The translations under genes and the position numbers were made by a program. A stretch of 64,000 nucleotides of DNA, from positions 44,687 through 108,686 of the forward strand of contig BAEM01000008.1 in assembly GCA_000314955.1 (NCBI GenBank). The letters are read 5' to 3'. This DNA is from Paraglaciecola chathamensis S18K6 (GTDB lineage: Bacteria > Pseudomonadota > Gammaproteobacteria > Enterobacterales > Alteromonadaceae). The notes under the pieces are model-generated. The model did not search any database. It saw only the letters and a list, made by a program, of their open reading frames with translations, and had not been told where the DNA came from. Positions 45,786 through 52,823 of the stretch are shown piece by piece; within the stretch, counting starts at the first letter, position 1, and every line of letters begins with the position of its first letter.

Positions 45786-47948
45786 ATGACGAATAACGCC
45801 TCTGCTTTATTTAAAGAAAATGAAAATTGCTGGAAAACCAGTCAAGCAACGCATGCCACGCCCTTAATTGATGGTGAAAATTACTATCGGGCGTTACATA
45901 GCGCGATCTGCAAAGCTAAACACAGCATATTTATTGTCGGGTGGGATATTGATAGCCGTATCCGTTTATTACGCGGAGAAGAGGAAAAGAACGCCAGTGC
46001 ACCTTCTGTAATAAGCGAATTGTTAAAATGGAAAGCAGAACAACACCAAGACATTAAAATCTACTTATTGCGCTGGGATTCATCTTTAGCATTTTTTAGC
46101 CAAAGGGAAATGTGGGCTAAAGAGGTGTGGGACAATAAAACGCCAGACAATGTAGAGACGGCGTTAGACAGCACAATCCCCATGGGCGGCAGTCAGCACC
46201 AAAAAATAGTGGTCATTGACGATGAAATCGCGTTTTCAGGAGGCATGGACGTATCTACAAATCGTTGGGATACCCGTGAGCATCTTGTTGAGCAGCCTGA
46301 ACGCGTAGGGCCAGATGGCCCACATGGACCATTACATGATGTGCAAATATTAACCAGTGGGCCTATTGTTATGAGCTTTGCGCATTTGGTTCGTTGGCGT
46401 TGGAACAGAATAAGCGAGAAAAAAGCGATTGATTATTCTCCTATCCAAGATCAAAGCAATGCCCTGCCAGCGTCTTGGCCGGATGACTTCCCTCCTACTA
46501 TGAACAACTTACCCTGCGCTGTGGCGCGTACTATTCCATTTATGGATGGCGTAGAACCGGTTCAAGAGGTGAGACGCATGTTGCTTGACCTTATCGCGCA
46601 AGCGCAGCATTTCATTTTTATCGAGAATCAGTTTACTACTCGCCAAGAAATTGCCGAAGCCTTAAACAAGCGCTTAAAAGTCTGCCCAGATTTACAGGTT
46701 ATTGTGGTCAGCTCTTATGAACCTAAGGGCAAGTTTGAGAGCGAGGCCTATTGGGCGAGCCGCATTGATTTTAAGAGAATTTTAGAAAATGGTATTGAAA
46801 GCGAACGCGTTAAAATAACCTATTCAACCGTGACAAATGAGCAGGGCAAAAGCACCCAAAAACGGGTACATTCAAAAGTGATGAGTGTAGATGACCGCTA
46901 TTTGGTTATTGGTTCTTCTAATATTAGCAATCGTTCCATGAGCCTAGACACTGAAGTCGACTTAGTTTTTGCTGGGGATTGTGAACAAAATAAAAAGGAT
47001 ATCACGAGAGTACGCCACGATTTACTTGCTGAACACACCGGGCGCAGTATAGAGCAAGTGGAAGAAATATTTGCTAGTGACGATCCTCTCAATAAGTTGC
47101 TAAGTGATCAGGCTGAATATGGGTATCAGTTAGCCGAAGTCAGTGATGAGCAGTTTACGAATAAAGCATGGCAACCAGTGTTTAGCTCATTGTCAGATCC
47201 CGAGAAACCATTGATTGCGCCTATTCAAATGTCTAGCGGAAAAGTGGTAGGGGTGGGTAACCCTAAACAAAAAACCATTGTTTTTATGCTCGTTGCATTA
47301 CTGGTACTTGTTCTCGGAGGGTTGGTTTATTGGGCGAGTCACTCTATTCCTTGGTTAACCGCAGAAAACCTTGAGCAGTTTCTAGAAGACACTAAGGGGA
47401 CTATGTGGGTCATTCCCACAATATGCATAATCTATGTCATTGCAGGCTTAGTGTTTTTCCCGGTTACTGTTTTGTCGTTAGCGGTGGCGGCCGTGTACGG
47501 CCCGATATGGGGCCCCATTTATGGCATGCTTGGCGCGCTTATTAGCTCTGCTACCTTATTTGGCTTAGGTCATATTATGGGAGAGCGAGGACTACGCAAA
47601 ATGGGAGGTGCGAAGATACAAGCAGTCGATGATAAGTTTAAAGACAGTGGCATTGTAGGGGTAGCTGTCATTCGTCTTATTCCTATTGCACCCTTTAGCT
47701 TGGTCAACTTGGTGGCAGGTATTTCTTCTATTGGCCTTATACAATTTCTAGCCGGGACATTCCTCGGGATGTTTCCTCCGATGATTGCCAAAGGACTAGT
47801 GGGTGATTCGCTTAGCAAGATATTTACTAATCCTTCTCCTGAAACCATTGGTTATCTAGCGCTTGGCATTGGTTTCTGGGCACTCATGATCTTTGTATGT
47901 CAAAAGTTGGCGCGCATGTATCAATTGAAAAAAGCGCAGGCGAGTTAA
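45786..47948 (+). CDS. Phospholipase D-like / VTT-domain fusion protein
   Basis: This 720-aa protein joins two PLD half-domains (about residues 30-440) to a membrane VTT/SNARE-associated (DedA-like) domain (about 500-710). Both HKD active-site motifs are present: HQKIVVIDDEIAFSGG and HSKVMSVDDRYLVIGSSN. The C-terminal part has about six hydrophobic helices including LFFPVTVLSLAVAAVYG and the family-type GERGLRKMG. This suggests transfer or cleavage of phospholipid (cardiolipin-synthase-like) coupled to a lipid-scrambling-type membrane domain. Start: ATG 45786 with AAGGGA upstream; the ATG at 45759 is less well placed. The next gene follows after 6 bp. Confidence 0.88.
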   Translation: MTNNASALFKENENCWKTSQATHATPLIDGENYYRALHSAICKAKHSIFIVGWDIDSRIRLLRGEEEKNASAPSVISELLKWKAEQHQDIKIYLLRWDSSLAFFSQREMWAKEVWDNKTPDNVETALDSTIPMGGSQHQKIVVIDDEIAFSGGMDVSTNRWDTREHLVEQPERVGPDGPHGPLHDVQILTSGPIVMSFAHLVRWRWNRISEKKAIDYSPIQDQSNALPASWPDDFPPTMNNLPCAVARTIPFMDGVEPVQEVRRMLLDLIAQAQHFIFIENQFTTRQEIAEALNKRLKVCPDLQVIVVSSYEPKGKFESEAYWASRIDFKRILENGIESERVKITYSTVTNEQGKSTQKRVHSKVMSVDDRYLVIGSSNISNRSMSLDTEVDLVFAGDCEQNKKDITRVRHDLLAEHTGRSIEQVEEIFASDDPLNKLLSDQAEYGYQLAEVSDEQFTNKAWQPVFSSLSDPEKPLIAPIQMSSGKVVGVGNPKQKTIVFMLVALLVLVLGGLVYWASHSIPWLTAENLEQFLEDTKGTMWVIPTICIIYVIAGLVFFPVTVLSLAVAAVYGPIWGPIYGMLGALISSATLFGLGHIMGERGLRKMGGAKIQAVDDKFKDSGIVGVAVIRLIPIAPFSLVNLVAGISSIGLIQFLAGTFLGMFPPMIAKGLVGDSLSKIFTNPSPETIGYLALGIGFWALMIFVCQKLARMYQLKKAQAS

Positions 47949-47954
47949 CTGGGT

Positions 47955-48668
47955 ATGCGCATAGTTACGTACAACATTCATAGTGGCGTAGGGGTCGACG
48001 AAGTACAAAGTTATTCGCGTATCGGTCAGTTTCTAGCGAGTCAGAATGTTGATATTGCTTTGATTCAGGAAATGGACACCCGCCCCTGTGAACGTGATAC
48101 TGAACAGGATATTAAAGACTTGTGTGCTAATCACTTCATTGCGCTTAGTCGCTCACCTGCACTTGAAGAAACACATGGTTGGTATGGGAATGCTGTCTTG
48201 AGTCGATATCCGGTACTGTCAACAAAGACCGTTGATGTCAGCCAAGATGGTTTTCAACCGCGCAACATTCAAGAGGTTGTACTTGATACGCACGTTGGTC
48301 CTGTGCGAGTGATTAATACGCACAAGGGGCTAAAGAAACAGGAGCGGCGGAAGCAATTTGCACTATTGGCTGAATATTTAGAGCAAAGCATGGCAGTGTC
48401 GTCTATTCCATTGATAGTCGGTGGGGACTTTAATGAGTGGCAGTTCTTTACCCGGGCTTTTCGTACCATCAATCAGGTGTTAACAGAGCAAAAAGTGACG
48501 GCTACTTTCCCCACTGTATGGCCTTTGTTTCGATTAGATCGCATGTGGACGTCATTCAATGACAACGAGATAGAGGCTCAGGTACTTAAAACCCCAGAAA
48601 CACGTTATTACTCGGATCATTACCCTATCTTGCTGAATTTTGACGACAAAACATTTGAGGTTATTTAA
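47955..48668 (+). CDS. Endonuclease/exonuclease/phosphatase family protein
   Basis: This 237-aa metal-dependent hydrolase of the DNase I-like fold shows the sequence TYNIHSGVG at the N-terminus, the metal-binding E (LIQEMD), the GGDFNEW motif and the closing SDHYPIL. It lies 6 bp after the PLD-VTT gene, so it is probably in the same operon, an arrangement seen often with cardiolipin-synthase-like proteins. Its substrate (nucleic acid, phosphodiester or phospholipid headgroup) is not evident. Its end overlaps the convergent DUF6445 gene by 8 bp. Confidence 0.85.
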   Translation: MRIVTYNIHSGVGVDEVQSYSRIGQFLASQNVDIALIQEMDTRPCERDTEQDIKDLCANHFIALSRSPALEETHGWYGNAVLSRYPVLSTKTVDVSQDGFQPRNIQEVVLDTHVGPVRVINTHKGLKKQERRKQFALLAEYLEQSMAVSSIPLIVGGDFNEWQFFTRAFRTINQVLTEQKVTATFPTVWPLFRLDRMWTSFNDNEIEAQVLKTPETRYYSDHYPILLNFDDKTFEVI

Positions 48669-49371
48669 ATTCGATAAATATATTGGCGGTTAATCGCCCC
48701 TCAGTAGGATCGGCGCTAATATCGCGATCTGGGATAATCAAGCCAGAGTGCAGTAAGTTTCCTGGGTAAATAACAAGACGGTTAGGGCGGTAATCGACTT
48801 GATTATACAAAGTAAATTGCTCAGTAGACTCAGTAATATAGCGCATTTTAGGTTGAGCGATATGCTCGATGTAATGTTTAGCTGAGTGTAAATACGCAGT
48901 CTCGCGCGCGGGTGTAATACGCTCATATTGCGTTGTATTGTCTCTGAAAAAGCCCGTTCCACCATGTTGCGAGGGATTGATATAGTGAAGTAGCGCAAAG
49001 TAATATGGCTGCACCGCATCAAAGTGAGGGATACGCTGTAACGTAGTTAAGGTACTCGGTTGTTGCGTAACCAGTGAGTAATACCCAGCTTGAGGCTTGA
49101 GTTGTAAGGCCGTGGGGATGTTATAAACCTGAACGATTTTTTGGTAAATTGAGCGCAATATATCAATTATATAGTGCCTAGGTAGAGCTTTTCTTTTTCC
49201 CGGGTAAAACGCGCCTTGGACATCATCAAAGCCCGATTCGGCGCTAGCGTGCGCTTCAAACACCTTTGGTACGAGCAGTAAGTCGTCAATTATGATGACG
49301 GGTGTTTTTTCGTTACCCACACATTTTATCTGCAACGTGCGCTCAGGGTTTAAAGTCAAAAGTTCGGACAT
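48661..49371 (-). CDS. DUF6445-like protein, 2-oxoglutarate/Fe dioxygenase-like
   Basis: This is a 236-aa protein. The start at ATG 49371 overlaps the stop of the halogenase gene (TAATG), implying coupling; an ATG eight codons upstream would lie inside that gene. The pattern H-F-D (residues 116-118), H208 (LLHSG) and a later Arg in GRLTANIFIEF fits the 2-His-1-carboxylate iron site plus 2-oxoglutarate-binding Arg of Fe(II) dioxygenases. It resembles DUF6445 proteins found beside tryptophan-halogenase-like genes in TonB loci. The target is unknown. Confidence 0.75.
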   Translation of the reverse strand: MSELLTLNPERTLQIKCVGNEKTPVIIIDDLLLVPKVFEAHASAESGFDDVQGAFYPGKRKALPRHYIIDILRSIYQKIVQVYNIPTALQLKPQAGYYSLVTQQPSTLTTLQRIPHFDAVQPYYFALLHYINPSQHGGTGFFRDNTTQYERITPARETAYLHSAKHYIEHIAQPKMRYITESTEQFTLYNQVDYRPNRLVIYPGNLLHSGLIIPDRDISADPTEGRLTANIFIEFK

Positions 49372-50864
49372 TACTGAGCTGCTTGTGATTGGCAATAGTG
49401 GCGAATAAAGTCATTAACGTCAGGCCAATTCGCCACTTTGCGCTTAACATTCGCTTTAATGTTATTAAGAAAACGTTGTAACTCGTCGTCGCTCATCATG
49501 TCTACAATGGGATGATACTGTTTAGGCATAATGCCTTGACCTAGCATAACTTGGATCCACGAGGTTTCACCGAATAGCTCTTCGGCCTTTTTGAAGACTT
49601 TTCCTGTCCCTGCAAATAAATCCATGCGATGGGCTAGTGTGTCGGGAATAGGCATGTTTTTACAGTATCGCCAAAAGGGCGTATCCGTGCGCTCTGTTTG
49701 ATGATAATGCAAAATAATGAAGTCTTTAATATCTTCGACATCAGCGCGGCTTTGCGCGTTAAATTCATCCACATCAGCCTGCTCGATACCGTTTGATGGA
49801 AACATCAACATTAAGCGCACTATGGCCCGTTGAAAAAGGTGAATTCCAGTGGATTCGAGTGGTTCAATGAAGCCAGATGATAAACCGACCGCGATACAGT
49901 TTTTGTTCCAGTGTTTACGTCGTGTACCTGTTTTGTATTTTATCACCCGAGGTTCATTCAGGGTTTCACCTTCAATATTGGCTAACAAGGCGGCTTTGGC
50001 TTGCTCATCGCTCACGTATTTACTGCAAAATACTAAGCCATTCCCAGTACGATTTTGCAACGGAATACGCCATTGCCAACCGGCATCACGGGCTATTGAG
50101 CGAGTGTAAGGTACAGGGTTAGGCTTAGCTGTCGTTTGCACGGCCACTGCGCTGTCACAGGGTAACCAATGGCTCCAATCCTCGAAACCTGTATGCAAAG
50201 CTTGTTCAATTAGTAGTGCGCGAAAGCCGGTGCAATCAATAAATAAGTCACCTTCAACGGTTTCACCAGAGGCGAGCGTTAATGAGCTTATGTCACCGGA
50301 ATCTTCATTTAGCGTAACGGTTTGAATTTTACCTTCTACGCGCTTGCAGCCATGTTGTTCTGCAATTTTTCGTAGAAACTGAGCGTACAAGCCTGCATCT
50401 AAATGGTAAGCATGGTTTTGTTCTTGATTCGCCAATACGGCAAATCGGCCTTCACGGCACGCGAGGTGCTCTGGTACGTAATCGCCGATTTGCGTTACCA
50501 TGCCTTTTTCTTTGCCTTTGAGCCAAAAGTGTTGAAAGCCTGCAGCCCAACAGCCTTGACCTAAAAATCCAAACGAATGAATGTAATCGTCATTTTGGGC
50601 TTTCCAATTTTCAAACTTTATACCGAGTTTGAAGGTCGCATTGGTGGCCGCCATAAACTCTTGTTCGTTTATGCCAAGTAATCGGTGAAAAATATGCAGG
50701 GTGGGAATGGTCGCTTCACCGACGCCAACTGTGGGTATGTCGTCAGATTCAATCAGGGAAACAGACAGATTCTTACCGAGTAACTTTGCCAGCGCCGCAG
50801 CTGCCATCCAGCCTGCCGTGCCGCCGCCAGCGATAACTACTCGTTTAATGGGTTTCTTGTTCAT
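49371..50864 (-). CDS. Flavin-dependent tryptophan halogenase-like protein
   Basis: This is a 497-aa FAD-binding protein of the tryptophan-7-halogenase (PrnA) family: GGGTAGWMA (residues 13-21) binds FAD and GWQWRIP (about 272) is the WxWxIP motif of the halogenases. Members near TonB receptors are common in marine and plant-associated gammaproteobacteria. They are not known to make halometabolites, so true halogenase activity is open. Third non-receptor gene of the SapC-JmjC-halogenase-DUF6445 set; 36 bp after the JmjC gene. Confidence 0.88.
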   Translation of the reverse strand: MNKKPIKRVVIAGGGTAGWMAAAALAKLLGKNLSVSLIESDDIPTVGVGEATIPTLHIFHRLLGINEQEFMAATNATFKLGIKFENWKAQNDDYIHSFGFLGQGCWAAGFQHFWLKGKEKGMVTQIGDYVPEHLACREGRFAVLANQEQNHAYHLDAGLYAQFLRKIAEQHGCKRVEGKIQTVTLNEDSGDISSLTLASGETVEGDLFIDCTGFRALLIEQALHTGFEDWSHWLPCDSAVAVQTTAKPNPVPYTRSIARDAGWQWRIPLQNRTGNGLVFCSKYVSDEQAKAALLANIEGETLNEPRVIKYKTGTRRKHWNKNCIAVGLSSGFIEPLESTGIHLFQRAIVRLMLMFPSNGIEQADVDEFNAQSRADVEDIKDFIILHYHQTERTDTPFWRYCKNMPIPDTLAHRMDLFAGTGKVFKKAEELFGETSWIQVMLGQGIMPKQYHPIVDMMSDDELQRFLNNIKANVKRKVANWPDVNDFIRHYCQSQAAQ

Positions 50865-50900
50865 ATTTGTCTTCCTGTTATTACCACACTTATTTCAGGG

Positions 50901-51914
50901 TCATACTTTTAATTTGTTTAGCAGGCCAGCGCGTATTTTTTTTGCGTTTTGCAAATCAAGCGGCAGGGTCAACATACCCTTAGCGTCTGCGGGAATATGT
51001 GCGTCTTTTTGGGTATCTGGTTCGAACACGTAATGCTCGAACAAATTTTGCCACGCTTTTCGCTGAGCATCCGGTAGGCTACGCAAGCTTAATATGGCTA
51101 ATTCAAGGGCAGCCTCTGGGCGTCCTAAGTAGGCTGGTGTATCTCGCCACCAATGCGTAATTAAGGCGTTAAACGACTCAAGCCCTGCGACATGATGCCA
51201 CCACATACTGGGAATAAATAACGCATCTCCTGGGGCAAGCTCAGTGGTTAGCGAGGCGGCGAGCGCCTGTTTAAATTTTGGGTAAGTATCAAAATCAGGG
51301 TTGTCTAAGTCCACCAAGCTGATGTCTTGCCCACCTGGTGATAACTCCATTGGACCAACATATAAATTCGCTACCTGTTCTGGGGGAAATAAGGTAAAGC
51401 GACGCCGCCCAGCAATGCAGCAAGCTAGGTTGTGCGGGAAATCATAGTGAGCAGCAATTCGAGTTTGGTTGCCTAACCAAATGCTGGTCAGTGGATTAAG
51501 GTGCGCCAGCCCTGCATTATTAAGATGATTGAACTGCGGTAACACGCTATTAATTTCGGTGGAGCTGACATACAAAGTAGGTGGGTTTTGTTGCTTTGAT
51601 TGCGCTAGTAGCTTGTCTAGCACCAAGTTTAAATCCACTTTCGCACCCTGAAAGTTAAAGCCGTTCATCTGTTCGTTGTAAAACACCCGCCCGTTATTCT
51701 CTGGCGGGCCGTAACAAGCAAATATGGGGTTACCTTGATATAAGCCTCGCAAATATTCAGCGGCTTTTTCACTGGATATCTTTGCTTCTTTTACCACCGG
51801 CCACGCTGCTGCAAAGTCACGCAATACGATGGGCTGGCTTGAGCTGAAAATAAACTCTGGAATATCACCAGGCCGGCAGTTGGCTATCTCCTTGATGTGA
51901 CCTTGTTGAGTCAT
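50901..51914 (-). CDS. Cupin-like JmjC-domain protein
   Basis: This 337-aa protein has a cupin_8/JmjC fold. The iron-binding pattern is visible: H156-x-D158 in AAHYDFPHN and His in WWHHVAG (H240/H241). The region CCIAGRRRFTLFPPEQ is typical of bacterial factor-inhibiting-HIF-like hydroxylases. It should be an Fe(II)/2-oxoglutarate oxygenase, perhaps hydroxylating a protein side chain (inference). It lies 67 bp after the SapC gene in the receptor operon. Confidence 0.85.
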   Translation of the reverse strand: MTQQGHIKEIANCRPGDIPEFIFSSSQPIVLRDFAAAWPVVKEAKISSEKAAEYLRGLYQGNPIFACYGPPENNGRVFYNEQMNGFNFQGAKVDLNLVLDKLLAQSKQQNPPTLYVSSTEINSVLPQFNHLNNAGLAHLNPLTSIWLGNQTRIAAHYDFPHNLACCIAGRRRFTLFPPEQVANLYVGPMELSPGGQDISLVDLDNPDFDTYPKFKQALAASLTTELAPGDALFIPSMWWHHVAGLESFNALITHWWRDTPAYLGRPEAALELAILSLRSLPDAQRKAWQNLFEHYVFEPDTQKDAHIPADAKGMLTLPLDLQNAKKIRAGLLNKLKV

Positions 51915-51981
51915 ATTGATAGGCTCACTATTACCTTGCTAGTTACCTGACGTTTCACAATGCTACTTTTTTGCGTCGTCA

Positions 51982-52713
51982 CTAGCGGCAGTTTTGCTTA
52001 GCGTTTTTGCGTTTTAATAAATCGCGTATATTGCCATGAGAGGCGATCTGCATATAAATCGCTTGTAAGTAACCTTTGTCGTGCAACTTGCCGAGCGTAT
52101 CAGCATTCAGAGCCTGAAGCGTTTCTTCATTAATAGTGTAAAAGCCAACTATTTGGTGACTTGAGCCATCATCTAACGCCACTTCGAGTGTAAATGATTC
52201 CAGTAAGTCATTTTCTAGTAAGGCTTTCATAAACTCTTTGCCATCATTTACCCCGTGGTGAATGACTTCAAGCATGTTGGCTACGTTATCTAAGTACGGT
52301 GTGTTTCCACCATACTCGAGGAACAACGCCTCACCTTGCTCATTGTTGACTCTTGGGTTATCTAAATCAATGTGCAATACCCGCTGGGTTTTTTCCTGGC
52401 CTTGTTCTACAAAGGTTTGATTGCCAATCAAAAAAGGCTGTCGGGCGACGGTCAATGGGATATACGCAGCGTCCCACTTGCCGTTTTCAAGGAATAGATT
52501 CTCTTGCTGTTCAAAGCCGAAGAGCACCACAGGAAAAAACTCGCCAGTATTGGCATCTTTATTAAAAAAGACTGGATAATAAGCTTGTAAGCTTTTGAAC
52601 TCACTAGGGAAGGTAAGGGCGTACCAGACGTTGTCACCATACTCAGATGATCGCTCAGTGATGATCTTGATATTCTGATGCTCAATACTGTTGAGCAGTA
52701 CGTTATTGGCCAT
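51982..52713 (-). CDS. SapC family protein
   Basis: This 243-aa protein belongs to the SapC-related family that accompanies TonB receptors in Alteromonadales, Xanthomonadales and Caulobacterales. Segments matching the family include WYALTFPSEFKSLQAYYPVFF, FGFEQQENLFLENGKW and IPLTVARQPFLIG. No signal peptide or TM helix is seen, so it is probably cytoplasmic; its activity is unknown. It lies 110 bp after the TonB receptor gene; a hairpin (52741-52774) sits between them. Confidence 0.8.
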   Translation of the reverse strand: MANNVLLNSIEHQNIKIITERSSEYGDNVWYALTFPSEFKSLQAYYPVFFNKDANTGEFFPVVLFGFEQQENLFLENGKWDAAYIPLTVARQPFLIGNQTFVEQGQEKTQRVLHIDLDNPRVNNEQGEALFLEYGGNTPYLDNVANMLEVIHHGVNDGKEFMKALLENDLLESFTLEVALDDGSSHQIVGFYTINEETLQALNADTLGKLHDKGYLQAIYMQIASHGNIRDLLKRKNAKQNCR

Positions 52714-52740
52714 GTTTAACCTCAGTTTTTGGAAACGCAG

Positions 52741-52774
52741 AGGCCGCTTTTAGCAATATGCGTCTAAGCGGCCT
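52741..52774. other. Intercistronic hairpin between the TonB receptor and sapC-like genes
   Basis: AGGCCGCTT/AAGCGGCCT (52741-52749 with 52766-52774). On the minus strand no U-run follows, so it looks like a processing or stability hairpin rather than a full terminator and could set the receptor apart from the downstream genes. Confidence 0.5.
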
Positions 52775-52823
52775 TTATTATTAAAGTGCGTTTATTACCT
52801 TTTACGTTAGATGAATATAACGC

